64,000 nucleotides of DNA from Armatimonadetes bacterium 55-13 (lineage in GTDB: Bacteria > Armatimonadota > Fimbriimonadia > Fimbriimonadales > Fimbriimonadaceae), in assembly GCA_001898035.1 (NCBI GenBank), contig MKRX01000006.1, forward strand, positions 762,150 through 826,149, written 5' to 3'. The position numbers and the translations under genes were made by a program. Of the stretch, positions 25,365 to 33,638 are shown in pieces (positions within the stretch are counted from its first letter, which is position 1; each line of letters opens with the position of its first letter). The notes under the pieces were generated by a model, which saw only the letters and a program-made list of their open reading frames with translations, searched no databases and was not told where the DNA came from.

Positions 25365-25792
25365 TCCATCCACCTCACGCATCCAGGCGTTGAACAAGCG
25401 GCATGGACAGGCCCGTTGAAAGCTCGGCTGTATTGAAGCGTTCCCGCGTTACAAGCCGGGCATGGCAATGAACCTGACACCGATCTTTTATTGCCGCAAT
25501 GCTTGATGATCGCCTTACGAGCAATTAATGTCTTCCGAAATGATTCTTCGTATCGCTTTTCGCGAGCCTCTGCTTCTTCTTGCGTGTGATACGAGCAATG
25601 CTCACAATGGTTAGGGCTGCTGTTGCTTGCACGGCATGGCCACCGCGCTAGCCCTTTTCCTTCCATCGTCTCGAACTTCGCGTACTCAACTCCAGCGGCA
25701 CAATGTGTATTCCCCCAAGTGCCAGTGAAGTGACGGCACACATTCATGTGCTGCTCGATGAGTGTCATTCGCGTTCCATCAGGCTTCCTCAT
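25361..25792 (-). CDS. Cys-rich putative zinc-binding protein
   Basis: 143 residues with several Cys/His clusters: CRHFTGTWGNTHCAAG, CEHCSYH, CPACNAG and CSTPGC. They could form two zinc sites. Coupled at both ends (ATGA overlaps). It may bind nucleic acid; no family is recognised. Confidence 0.55.
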   Translation of the reverse strand: MRKPDGTRMTLIEQHMNVCRHFTGTWGNTHCAAGVEYAKFETMEGKGLARWPCRASNSSPNHCEHCSYHTQEEAEAREKRYEESFRKTLIARKAIIKHCGNKRSVSGSLPCPACNAGTLQYSRAFNGPVHAACSTPGCVRWME

Positions 25793-26514
25793 TTCTCCAC
25801 CTTCTTGAAGACCTTCTCGAAGTCATCGGGGCCCATGACAAACGATCTTCCCGCATCGCCCTTCTGGTGATATTCAACTCGTCCGTCTTGGTGGATTGAA
25901 CCAACAACCCAAAGAAGCCCCTCGGATTCGTAAATGCAACCAGGGATAGCGAATGGCGTGGAATCCGCTTCCATCGCTTCAGTGATCTCAGCCAGCTTTT
26001 CAGGGCTCAACTGTGCAAAGCCATCGCTATTGGGATCAGGCCACTCTTTGATAACCAGCGCGATTTGGCGCATGTCTGCGATTTCCTGGACTGATGGTGC
26101 GAACATCCCCCACTCTTTTCGCTTGCCAGTGATGCACTCCCACAAAGCATCCTCGATTCCTGACATCCACCCAGCAGCCCAACACATTTCAGAGATGTCG
26201 GACATCTTCGAAAGCAGTGACCTGCGCAGAACAGGGCGGAGCCTCTCAACGTCAGCGGCTATTCCTACGGTGGGGTCTTCAACTTCGACCCAATGCTTGA
26301 TCAGCCGAACCTCGGTAAAACCGGACAAAAATGCCCGATCCCCCGCTGAGCCAAGAGAGTTCAGGGGATTAACATTGACGCCATTCCCATCGACCAATCG
26401 GAGCCATACCCCTTCGCCTGGCTTCCGCAGGCTTTCGACCTTGCACACGACTCCCGTGGCATCTTGGCGGTAGTACTTCCCAACGCACTCCGACAGGTTC
26501 TGAACGTTAATCAT
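25789..26514 (-). CDS. Unknown protein of the replication operon
   Basis: 241 residues. The first 60 residues read like a small beta-barrel (GKYYRQDATGVVCKVESLRK), the middle is helical, and the C-terminus is again beta-rich. Overlaps its neighbours by ATGA at both ends. No family is recognised. Confidence 0.55.
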   Translation of the reverse strand: MINVQNLSECVGKYYRQDATGVVCKVESLRKPGEGVWLRLVDGNGVNVNPLNSLGSAGDRAFLSGFTEVRLIKHWVEVEDPTVGIAADVERLRPVLRRSLLSKMSDISEMCWAAGWMSGIEDALWECITGKRKEWGMFAPSVQEIADMRQIALVIKEWPDPNSDGFAQLSPEKLAEITEAMEADSTPFAIPGCIYESEGLLWVVGSIHQDGRVEYHQKGDAGRSFVMGPDDFEKVFKKVEK

Positions 26515-26933
26515 TCCAGCACCTCGATGGTCAACGCCACTTCGCCCCGCGTCCCGCTATCCTTGGCGGAATGGAGCACACAACGACCGAGCTCGAAGTA
26601 CTGGGCGCTGTCGTCTTTGACCAGTTGAGCGTCTACGAGCCCATCGAAGGCGGCTTTCAGTGCGGACACGGCGTTTTGCACATCACGAGGGCGATACCGC
26701 CCATCCTGCGGCAATCGTCGTCCTAGCCACCACTCGGAAGAAACGCGAACGCGCTTCGCGAATGGCAACGGTGTCTTGGTCGAGATCCCGCGTATCGCCT
26801 GAGTACAGAACAGCTCAGCTGCTTGGCGGTAATCCCGTTTGTCCTTAACTCCCTTAGACCAGTGACTTCGGGAGTTTGAGGAAGCCCCTGCCGGAGGCAG
26901 AGGCAATTTGATCGTGAGGACGAGTCCTTTCAT
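26511..26933 (-). CDS. RusA-like Holliday junction resolvase
   Basis: 140 residues, the usual size for RusA. The core RPRDVQNAVSALKAAFDGLV followed by VKDDS matches the RusA signature (D-x-x-N-x-x-K-x-x-x-D and DD). The first Asp-Asn appears as D-V-Q-N. It would cut branched DNA made during replication or recombination. Coupled to both neighbours. Confidence 0.75.
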   Translation of the reverse strand: MKGLVLTIKLPLPPAGASSNSRSHWSKGVKDKRDYRQAAELFCTQAIRGISTKTPLPFAKRVRVSSEWWLGRRLPQDGRYRPRDVQNAVSALKAAFDGLVDAQLVKDDSAQYFELGRCVLHSAKDSGTRGEVALTIEVLE

Positions 26934-27397
26934 TGCCAGCCTGATGTTTCACAGTGAACATCTGCACTCGCGTCGCAATCGCCGGTCACTTCCACTTCGA
27001 TGACATAGCGCTTGAAGTGAACGCCATGAGCCGCGCATCGTGCGGCGAAGTAGGTTTCCCAGGGTCCCAGGCCATCGAGTTCCAAGACCTTGCGCGTGTC
27101 CCGGTTCACGAGAACAAACCCAGCCTCACGGTTGAATCTGCGATAGACCCGGTGGTCAAGAATTCCGATCCGGTAGATCAGACTGAGTTCCTCAAGGACT
27201 TCCAGGATGCGGTAAACGCTCACGCAATCGACGCGCTTTCCGCGCTCCTGGAGGATCGCGTACAACTCGTGAGCGCTGACCGCGACATCAAGGGAGGCTA
27301 ATACCGACACTACCGCGTGACGTGGAAGAGTGAACTTGTAACCGTTCTTCTTCAACGTTTCCATGGCGAGGGATGCAAAATCTTGTGTGTGTTCCAT
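26930..27397 (-). CDS. Fur-family-like transcriptional regulator
   Basis: 155 residues with the Fur winged-helix pattern: LKKNGYKFTLPRHAVVSVLA, SAHELYAILQERGK, CVSVYRILEVLEELSLIYRI. The C-terminal part keeps a shortened dimer/metal region (AAHGVHFKRYVIEVEVTGDC). Fur proteins normally sense metals or peroxide; a copy inside a phage replication operon is unusual. The start directly follows the upstream stop. The metal sites are incomplete by eye, so it may act without metal. Confidence 0.65.
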   Translation of the reverse strand: MEHTQDFASLAMETLKKNGYKFTLPRHAVVSVLASLDVAVSAHELYAILQERGKRVDCVSVYRILEVLEELSLIYRIGILDHRVYRRFNREAGFVLVNRDTRKVLELDGLGPWETYFAARCAAHGVHFKRYVIEVEVTGDCDASADVHCETSGWQ

Positions 27398-28501
27398 CTA
27401 AGCCACCTCCGTGGTGGTTTCCTGTGCGCGTCGGCGCTCTTGGGCTTTTGAATGAGCCTGGAAGGCAAAGGGAATCTCTTCCAGGCCGCGGACCATCCGC
27501 AACGCCCACCTGTGCAGGCAATAGCGGTCATGCTCCGTGAGTTGAGTCGGCTTTGAGATCGTGCGACCGAGAACCCGGGAGTACTCCCGGGAGCAGGCCG
27601 CCCCATGAAGGGCGAAGGTCGGCCAATGCATGATCTCGCAAATCTCATCGAATCCGAAGCCGTGATCTTCACACTCGGCGAGAATGGATTCGATCACGGA
27701 ATCGGGAGTTTCTTCGGGAATAGCAGGCGCGCCGGGCGTGGATTTCACGCAATTGCGAAATCCTCCCGGCTCAGCTTTTCCCTGGTTCGACTCCGTACGG
27801 GCACGGACAAGGATCTGACTAGGTGTCATCCCTGCTGATTTGCCTTGCAGGATCCGATCCGAGGACTTCCAGCCCTTGGCCTTGCAAATCTCGATCAGTT
27901 CGGTGAGCTCGGCTTGAGTGCCACCGCCGTCATTCCAATAATCCTTGGCGAGCTTCTTGCTTTCGTCGGATGCTTGAGGTTTTGCTTGCGATCGATCATT
28001 TCGTTGCGCAGGTGCGGGAGCGCATTGCTCGACTTGCTTCAAACCTTGCGTGAAGCACTTCAGTCCGACAGCGGCGATCCTTTCGATATTCACTTCGAGA
28101 TCTTCAAGGCGCATTTGCATCGCTGATTCGATGGCCGTCTTGACGATCACCGCGATACTCGCTGAGTGGATCTCCGCAGAAGTCTTTGGCGTGAATGACC
28201 GAGTGTTTCCGCCACCTTTGCCTGCGAAACCTCCGCTACTCTTATTGGGCCCACCGAACGTCGTAATAAACGCTTCGTTGCCGTAGTTGCCAGCCTTGAC
28301 GTCGAGTTCGGCTTCCGCCGTAGCGCCGACTTCAAGAGGAGTCGCGAACTTGGTCATGGAGGACTTCCAGACCTTGAGCGGCTTCCCAAACCCTTCGATG
28401 TTGATGAACGCGAGCTTGTCCTTGTCGGTGATCTCGGTAATGGTGATGGTCGCTCTCTGCGGACCGATCTTCGATAAATCCACGGGGCTACTTGCCGCCA
28501 T
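27398..28501 (-). CDS. OB-fold-like protein, possible ssDNA-binding protein
   Basis: 367 residues. Residues 12-85 form an OB-fold-like barrel (RATITITEITDKDKLAFINI... AEAELDVKAGNYGNEAFITT), followed by a Gly-rich linker (KSSGGFAGKGGGNTR). Two helical regions follow; the last contains a Cys/His-rich stretch (DRYCLHRWALRMVRG). A role as phage SSB or recombination mediator is inferred from fold and location. Confidence 0.5.
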   Translation of the reverse strand: MAASSPVDLSKIGPQRATITITEITDKDKLAFINIEGFGKPLKVWKSSMTKFATPLEVGATAEAELDVKAGNYGNEAFITTFGGPNKSSGGFAGKGGGNTRSFTPKTSAEIHSASIAVIVKTAIESAMQMRLEDLEVNIERIAAVGLKCFTQGLKQVEQCAPAPAQRNDRSQAKPQASDESKKLAKDYWNDGGGTQAELTELIEICKAKGWKSSDRILQGKSAGMTPSQILVRARTESNQGKAEPGGFRNCVKSTPGAPAIPEETPDSVIESILAECEDHGFGFDEICEIMHWPTFALHGAACSREYSRVLGRTISKPTQLTEHDRYCLHRWALRMVRGLEEIPFAFQAHSKAQERRRAQETTTEVA

Positions 28502-28628
28502 GATTTTCCTCCTTAGTTGTCGTGGAGGCAGAAACCTGTGCTACGCTAATAGCCGAAGTTGGGTTGGTTTCAACCTCAAAATTCACCATGAGGTCGGTAG
28601 GTGTGTCAGCACCTCCGGCCTTTCTCAT
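28488..28628 (-). CDS. Small protein of the replication operon
   Basis: 46 residues (MRKAGGADTPTDLMVNFEVE...) ending in a polar, Thr-rich tail. It overlaps the start of the OB-fold gene by 14 bases and follows the small HTH gene. No clear Shine-Dalgarno site; it fills the gap neatly, but it could be leader sequence. Confidence 0.35.
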   Translation of the reverse strand: MRKAGGADTPTDLMVNFEVETNPTSAISVAQVSASTTTKEENHGGK

Positions 28629-28639
28629 TTGTCGTGTGC

Positions 28640-28828
28640 TCAATTCCCCTCCTGATCGGGCATGAATTTGAGCATCTCGTACACGCGGCGCAACGGAACG
28701 CCAGACGTCTCCGCGATAGATTTCGGAGAGATGTCCGGATTGTCGCGACGCATTTGCCACACATGCTCCCGATGCTTCGACCACTTGTCGGGCCTGCCAT
28801 TGGTGCTGGGTTTTGTCGCTTCAGACAT
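28640..28828 (-). CDS. Small HTH-like regulator, first gene of leftward early operon
   Basis: 62 residues from the ATG at 28828: SEATKPSTNGRPDKWSKHR, then NPDISPKSIAETSGVPLRRV, a typical helix-turn-helix. It starts just past the operator at 28847-28856 and diverges from the repressor, the position of a Cro- or CII-like protein. Confidence 0.55.
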   Translation of the reverse strand: MSEATKPSTNGRPDKWSKHREHVWQMRRDNPDISPKSIAETSGVPLRRVYEMLKFMPDQEGN

Positions 28829-28846
28829 GCCCAGATGATACACCAC

Positions 28847-28897
28847 TTTGCGCAAAATGGTATAGAGTGTAGGAATTCTTTTAATGGTTTGCGCAAA
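28847..28897. promoter_or_regulatory. Left operators of the repressor (2 x TTTGCGCAAA)
   Basis: Perfect palindromes TTTGCGCAAA at 28847-28856 and 28888-28897 flank the divergent starts of the small HTH gene and the repressor. On the minus strand TTGCGC in the second copy could serve as -35 with TACACT (28871-28866) as -10 after 19 bases. Confidence 0.7.
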
Positions 28898-28912
28898 AAA
28901 GGAGAGGTGGAA

Positions 28913-29572
28913 GTGTCAAGAGCAATAGCACGTGCCCTGGCCGATGTGAAAGTGAGTGAAGGACTCAGCGCGAAGGAGGTCGCTAAGAGGGCAGATATCT
29001 CTTATGACGTCCTTCGGAACTACAAGCTTGGAAGGACCAGCCCGGACGAGGCGAGCCTAGACCGCCTTCGCAAGGTCATGAAGCTGCCCAAGACCTGGCC
29101 AAAGAGCGAACCTGACAGCGATGGGGAGATCGTTAGCCTTTCAGGTACGCCAATGAAGCCTATCCGCGTAGTAGGTGAAGTTGAAGCTGGAGAAGGAGCC
29201 TACAACGTAGATATCGATGAGTCATCGATCCTTGTGCCAGAGAGGCTTGCCGGACTTGGCGGCTTCGGATGGATTGTCCGTGGGGACTCCATGATGCCGT
29301 TTCTTCAGCCAGGTATGGTCGCTGTTTTCAAAGAGTACAGAGAGCCGCGGCCGGGGTTCACATTCCTGCTCAAATCTAAGGATGGTGGGCTCCGGGTTAA
29401 GACGCTTGAGTGGCGCGATGGGCAATGGATGATGATCTCAACTAACCCAACGTACGCACCTACTCCGATCGATGATCACCAGCTCCTTGGTTACCTCATT
29501 GGATGGTATCGAACGAAAGGCGCAAGAGAAACGATGGACTCAGATCCAGGTGGGCTCATTCTCTCAGAATAG
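28913..29572 (+). CDS. Phage repressor, XRE HTH plus S24 (LexA/CI-type) peptidase
   Basis: 219 residues from the GTG at 28913, with AAGGAGAG 7-8 bases upstream. HTH at 18-45 (LSAKEVAKRADISYDVLRNY). The S24 domain has the cleavable Ala92-Gly93 in VEAGEG, the nucleophile Ser116 in GDSMMPF and the general base Lys153 in RVKTLEW. All parts for RecA-stimulated self-cleavage are present, so the prophage is probably SOS-inducible. It lies between two operator clusters. Confidence 0.9.
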   Translation: MSRAIARALADVKVSEGLSAKEVAKRADISYDVLRNYKLGRTSPDEASLDRLRKVMKLPKTWPKSEPDSDGEIVSLSGTPMKPIRVVGEVEAGEGAYNVDIDESSILVPERLAGLGGFGWIVRGDSMMPFLQPGMVAVFKEYREPRPGFTFLLKSKDGGLRVKTLEWRDGQWMMISTNPTYAPTPIDDHQLLGYLIGWYRTKGARETMDSDPGGLILSE

Positions 29573-29574
29573 AC

Positions 29575-29617
29575 TTTGCGCAAAATTGTGCGCAAGTTTT
29601 ATACCGTTTTGCGCAAA
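29575..29617. promoter_or_regulatory. Right operators and early rightward promoter
   Basis: TTTGCGCAAA at 29575-29584 and 29608-29617, with an imperfect copy (TTGTGCGCAA) at 29586-29595. A good promoter is embedded: -35 TTGCGC (29576-29581), 17-base spacer, -10 TTATAC (29599-29604). Repressor bound here would block the rightward early operon. Confidence 0.75.
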
Positions 29618-29667
29618 GGTGTGGTAGATTGATTCTGTAGCCGCTGACACGGCTGAGGAATCAATCA

Positions 29668-29940
29668 ATGTCCAACTTCACACAGAGACACACAACCCAG
29701 GAGATCGGCAAGCCAATTGTCTGCTGGGTTGGTTCCGACTTCAAGGGTGGCACCAAGGTCATCGTAAGTGACCCCCTCACCCTCAATCGCTTCTTGATTG
29801 AGAACATGCAGAGCCGGGAGGTTCGTGCCTACCGAGGCGGGCACCGAATCGCTTGCGTCAACTGCAATTCGAGCCGCACGCGCTGGTCACGGCACATCGA
29901 TATCGATGTCTGGAACGAAGTTCCGGAGCGTTTGCGATGA
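29668..29940 (+). CDS. First gene of rightward early operon, unknown
   Basis: 90 residues. The end has a CVNC pair and basic residues (IACVNCNSSRTRWSRHIDID). It holds the position of cro/N-like early regulators, but no HTH is visible. Its stop overlaps the next ATG (ATGA). Confidence 0.55.
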   Translation: MSNFTQRHTTQEIGKPIVCWVGSDFKGGTKVIVSDPLTLNRFLIENMQSREVRAYRGGHRIACVNCNSSRTRWSRHIDIDVWNEVPERLR

Positions 29941-30137
29941 GGGAACTCATCCAAATGCAGATGGCTGAACGTGCGATCGCAAAAGCCAGGCGCGATCGGC
30001 AATTCCAAATCTCGGTTCTCACCATCACCGCGTTGGTCCTCGGCATCGCCCTGATGTTCGCCTACAACCTTGGCGTTGCCAAGGGCTACGAAGTCGGTCG
30101 ATATGACCGCTTACCGTTTGGAGGTGGGATCCGATGA
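29937..30137 (+). CDS. Small single-pass membrane protein
   Basis: 66 residues with an amphipathic basic start (MAERAIAKARRDRQFQI) and one membrane helix (SVLTITALVLGIALMFAYNL). ATGA overlaps at both ends. Early membrane proteins of temperate phages are often exclusion factors; here function is unknown. Confidence 0.55.
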   Translation: MRELIQMQMAERAIAKARRDRQFQISVLTITALVLGIALMFAYNLGVAKGYEVGRYDRLPFGGGIR

Positions 30138-30316
30138 AGGAGGGTCTCGCTCAAGGTTCGTCCTGGCGGCAAGCCGAATCACATCGCCGAATGGTGACAT
30201 TCGCCACAGCTCAGGCGGAGTACCACGAAAAGCGTGCCGAATACTGGCGTCGGATAGTAACCGAATGCGAGGCCGAAGCCGACCGGCTTGAATCGGGCGA
30301 GGAGCAGGAGGCCTGA
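30134..30316 (+). CDS. Small helical protein
   Basis: 60 residues, mostly one charged helix (TAQAEYHEKRAEYWRRIVTE). Coupled to both neighbours by overlapping start/stop codons. No family is recognised. Confidence 0.5.
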   Translation: MKEGLAQGSSWRQAESHRRMVTFATAQAEYHEKRAEYWRRIVTECEAEADRLESGEEQEA

Positions 30317-30600
30317 TGTACCAGGTCTACATTCCCGACCTGCGCACTTGGGAGCCCGCCGTAGATGCGGCTCCCGTCCAGTTCGAGAACTTCGACCAGT
30401 TTAGTTTCTTCGTCGCTCGAAGCTCTTACGGATGGGCTGTCTATGAGACGTCCACGGGGATGCTCGTTCCCGATTCCGAGAGCGACCACAAGCAAACCGC
30501 CATCGATCGCGCGAAAGAGTCCCTGGAGCACTGGGGAATCGAAACGACCAAGCAAGCGATCGAAACGGCCCTGACCGAGATGGGGGCGATGAGCGCCTAG
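30316..30600 (+). CDS. Unknown early protein
   Basis: 94 residues. A beta-rich first half (FSFFVARSSYGWAVYETSTG) is followed by a helix (TTKQAIETALTEMGAM). The ATG shares its A with the preceding TGA. No family is recognised. Confidence 0.5.
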   Translation: MYQVYIPDLRTWEPAVDAAPVQFENFDQFSFFVARSSYGWAVYETSTGMLVPDSESDHKQTAIDRAKESLEHWGIETTKQAIETALTEMGAMSA

Positions 30601-30622
30601 CCATCACCTGAAGGAGTTTGTT

Positions 30623-31192
30623 ATGTCCAGCATCCCAACAACAACCGACGGCGTCGTCGTTCGAAAGCAGAACATTTTTGAGATCGGAGAAGAGCTCGAA
30701 CAGATATTCGACGCATTCGATCACCTTCCCTCTGACGAAGCCGACGAAGAGATTCGCAAGGCTCTTGAAGCCTACTTCGAGAAGGTCGGCGAGGACCTCA
30801 ACAACAAGATCGACGGCTATTGCGGCCTGATCAAAACGATGGAAGCCCGGGCCAAGATTCGAGCAGAAGAGGCCAAGCGCCTGAAGTCCTTGGCCGAGAC
30901 CGACGAGAACAACGCCAAGCGACTCAAGAAGCGCCTAAACGACTTCATGTCTGTGACCTCCAACACGAAGATGGAGACCAGGCGATTCAAAGTCTGGGTT
31001 CAAAACAACGGTGGGGCAACGCCCATCGAATGGACCGGTGGTGAAGAGCCAGACCCCGAGACGTTGCCTCCGGCCTACGTGATCATCAAGAAAGAGCTTG
31101 ACCTTGAGGCGATCCGTTCTGACCTCGAAGGCGAAATCCCCCTCGACTTCGCAAAACTCGGTGAGCGCGGCACTCACGTGAGGATCAAATGA
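30623..31192 (+). CDS. Siphovirus Gp157-family protein
   Basis: 189 residues with a good AAGGAG site. Residues 18-125 are a long coiled coil with the Gp157 pattern (SDEADEEIRKALEAYFEKVG... NNAKRLKKRLNDFM). Then comes the conserved beta segment METRRFKVWVQNNGG and PPAYVIIKKELD. Gp157 proteins lie in early or recombination modules of siphoviruses and were linked to phage resistance in Streptococcus. Confidence 0.75.
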   Translation: MSSIPTTTDGVVVRKQNIFEIGEELEQIFDAFDHLPSDEADEEIRKALEAYFEKVGEDLNNKIDGYCGLIKTMEARAKIRAEEAKRLKSLAETDENNAKRLKKRLNDFMSVTSNTKMETRRFKVWVQNNGGATPIEWTGGEEPDPETLPPAYVIIKKELDLEAIRSDLEGEIPLDFAKLGERGTHVRIK

Positions 31193-31464
31193 AGCACGCG
31201 ATCCTCCTGTTCCTAATCGGTTGCATCTGTGTCCAGCTTTGTGGAATCGGCATGAGCCTCGACAAGATTTCCAAGCAGTCGCCCGCACCAGTTGCGCCCG
31301 CTACTCCTATCGTCGTCCTGATTCCCCAGGACGGGAGAAAGCCCCTGCTTCCCGCCGTGGCGCCTCTTCCTGACCACTACACCGAGGACCTCATCGCTGA
31401 ACTCAAGGCGGCGGGTCTCTCGGATTCCGACGCTGCGAAGTTCCGCAAGGAGGTGTCTCGATGA
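31189..31464 (+). CDS. Small exported or membrane-anchored protein
   Basis: 91 residues with an N-terminal signal or anchor (HAILLFLIGCICVQLCGIGM), then a Pro/Ala-rich stretch and a C-terminal helix (EDLIAELKAAGLSDSDAAKF). Coupled by ATGA overlaps at both ends. Function unknown. Confidence 0.5.
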   Translation: MKHAILLFLIGCICVQLCGIGMSLDKISKQSPAPVAPATPIVVLIPQDGRKPLLPAVAPLPDHYTEDLIAELKAAGLSDSDAAKFRKEVSR

Positions 31465-32216
31465 GTGCCAAGTACATCGACATCGCCATAATGTGTGGCG
31501 CTTGCAAAGCCATCGTCGGGAGCGGGAGAGAGGCGGAAGAAACGATCGCTCAGATGGAGCCCATTGCGAAGGCCGCTGGGCTTCAGTTTCTCCGAATGTG
31601 GATGGATCCGAACATCCAGACAGAAGAGTGCTCGTGTCCAGAGCCAAAGCCTGCTCAGAAATTCGCGAACGCAATGTCCTTGAGCGGGATGTTCGAGGTT
31701 GAGATTAAACCGAAAGATAAAGGCAAGTGGGAGAAGTTTCAACCTTCATTTTTCACTAAGAGTGAACTCCGGCCAGACGACCCTGAAAAGGCGCGGGAAC
31801 TTCTGCATCAGAAGATCAAAGAGATCGAAGAACAGACAGGTCTCAAAGGCATTTCCGTTGGGATCATCGAACAAGCAATACCCACAAAGTTCCCTAATCG
31901 ATCGAAGGTTGACCAAAAGTGCTTGTACGCATTTTCGGTGGACGGATTTGAAGGGTTGTTGTTCCTGGTCCTTAGCTACAAACGAAGCTGGAATGAATGC
32001 GAGTTAAGGGTGGTTGAGTCCGAGTACGGGTTTCAGGTTTTCCCTATTGATCCCACACAAGTTGTCGTCTTCAAGAAAAGGGACCTGACGGCCAAGACCA
32101 TCAAGGAGGAACTTGCTTTCCCCTTGGCCACTCACCTTGTCAAGAGCGCCACGCCCGAGAAGTTCAAAGCCTGGGTTCGAGAGAACGCAGAACTGTACGC
32201 GGGAGGCGCAAAGTGA
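31461..32216 (+). CDS. Unknown protein with N-terminal Cys pairs
   Basis: 251 residues. MCGACKA near residue 11 and CSCPEP near 57 may form a zinc site. The rest looks like a globular alpha/beta domain (GLKGISVGIIEQAIPTKFPN, LLFLVLSYKRSWNECELRVV). The stop overlaps the DUF5131 start, so the two proteins may work together. Confidence 0.5.
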   Translation: MSAKYIDIAIMCGACKAIVGSGREAEETIAQMEPIAKAAGLQFLRMWMDPNIQTEECSCPEPKPAQKFANAMSLSGMFEVEIKPKDKGKWEKFQPSFFTKSELRPDDPEKARELLHQKIKEIEEQTGLKGISVGIIEQAIPTKFPNRSKVDQKCLYAFSVDGFEGLLFLVLSYKRSWNECELRVVESEYGFQVFPIDPTQVVVFKKRDLTAKTIKEELAFPLATHLVKSATPEKFKAWVRENAELYAGGAK

Positions 32217-33310
32217 ACAACTCCAAAATCGAATGGACGGACGCCACTTGGAACCCCATCGTCGGATGTTCGAAGGTCTCCGAAGGTTGTCGGAACTGCT
32301 ACGCCATGACGATGGCGGCGAGGATCGCGAACGCTGCCCAAGCTGCATTGCGCCAAGGAAAGGGCTTGACCGATGTCCAGGCCGCTTATCGCAACGTGGT
32401 GAAGTGGGAGAACGGCAAAGACCGCGCTGCCGGCGAAAACGACAAGGCGTTGCCGCAGTGGAACAACCTGATCGCGGTCATCGACAGTGTGCTGACTCTT
32501 CCGCTTCGATGGAAGTCACCGAGGCGGATTTTCGTGAACTCGATGGCGGATCTGTTCCATGAGTCAGTTCCGTTTGAAGTGATCGACCAGGTTTTCGCGG
32601 TGATGGCACTTTGCCCCGAACACTCCTTCCAAATTCTAACAAAGCGTCCGGAGCGGATGGCTGAGTACTTGAACCAAGTCAACGTTGACCAGTTCCGATC
32701 CATGGTCTTCGTAAACACCCTTCGCGAGTTCAAAGAGCCCAAGAGCCCGGAACCGTTTCGACGAGCGTCAGAAGCAGTCAAATGGCCACTGCCTAACGTT
32801 TGGCTAGGAACGTCGGTCGAGAACCAGGAGCAATTCCTGAAGCGGGTTCGGGCACTGATTCATTGCCCGGCAACGGTTCGCTTCCTGAGCTGTGAGCCAC
32901 TTGTTGGTGAACTAGTGGTGACGGATCTCTTCCCTGATGACCCAAACCTTGGTTTTGATCCCTTGACGGGACGAATGTGGGGCGGCATCCCAGGGGGAGA
33001 GGATTTCTTCGAGAGCTTAAGGATTCATTGGGTGATCTGTGGCGGAGAATCCGGCCACGGCGCAAGACCGATGCAGTTGGAATGGGCAAGATCTCTTCGG
33101 GATCAATGCCAAGCGGCTGGCGTCCCCTTCTTCTTCAAGCAATGGGGAGAGCACTCGCCTTACTACGAGAAGGCTGACACCGAAACGGGTCGAATCGTCC
33201 TGGCCGAACTTCCACATGGCGAATCCCGCCGAGTAGGCAAGAAGGCTGCCGGTCGACTTCTCGACGGCCGCGAGTGGAATGAGTTTCCGGGGGTGGCCAA
33301 GGATGCCTAA
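32213..33310 (+). CDS. DUF5131 (phage Gp37/Gp68) protein, radical-SAM-like
   Basis: 365 residues beginning KIEWTDATWNPIVGCSKVSE with Cys residues in CSKVSEGCRNCYA, the family signature. Conserved blocks follow: RIFVNSMADLFHESVP, HSFQILTKRPERM, VWLGTSVENQ, VRFLSCEPLVGE and WVICGGESGHGARPM. The three Cys could hold an iron-sulfur cluster. The family is common in phages and defence islands; the reaction is not established. Confidence 0.85.
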   Translation: MNNSKIEWTDATWNPIVGCSKVSEGCRNCYAMTMAARIANAAQAALRQGKGLTDVQAAYRNVVKWENGKDRAAGENDKALPQWNNLIAVIDSVLTLPLRWKSPRRIFVNSMADLFHESVPFEVIDQVFAVMALCPEHSFQILTKRPERMAEYLNQVNVDQFRSMVFVNTLREFKEPKSPEPFRRASEAVKWPLPNVWLGTSVENQEQFLKRVRALIHCPATVRFLSCEPLVGELVVTDLFPDDPNLGFDPLTGRMWGGIPGGEDFFESLRIHWVICGGESGHGARPMQLEWARSLRDQCQAAGVPFFFKQWGEHSPYYEKADTETGRIVLAELPHGESRRVGKKAAGRLLDGREWNEFPGVAKDA

Positions 33311-33638
33311 CCTCGATGGCCCTAAGCCGACTCCGGCGCGGGTGCTAACCCTCGACTTCGATCAAGACTTATACCGATCGATGCTTCGACCGGAGACGCA
33401 AGCAGCTCTCGCCGAACGCGACCGCAATCAGATGTCTCCCTTCCGGGGTGACAGCCAGCGGTGCAAGGAGTGCGACGAACCGTTTCGCCCGTGTGACTCG
33501 ACCGGATCCGACCTAGGTCTTTGCCAGAACTGCTGGGAAGCACTATCGGCCAACGATTTCTGGAAAGAGGTCAAGGACCTTGAGCCAACCGGATATCCCG
33601 ACGAATACCGGCGCGTGAGTGGAGGCGATCAGTCGTGA
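33303..33638 (+). CDS. Small zinc-ribbon protein
   Basis: 111 residues from the ATG at 33303, inside the end of the DUF5131 gene. Two Cys pairs, CKECDEPF and CQNCWEAL, 25 residues apart suggest a treble-clef zinc finger. Function unknown. Confidence 0.55.
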   Translation: MPNLDGPKPTPARVLTLDFDQDLYRSMLRPETQAALAERDRNQMSPFRGDSQRCKECDEPFRPCDSTGSDLGLCQNCWEALSANDFWKEVKDLEPTGYPDEYRRVSGGDQS

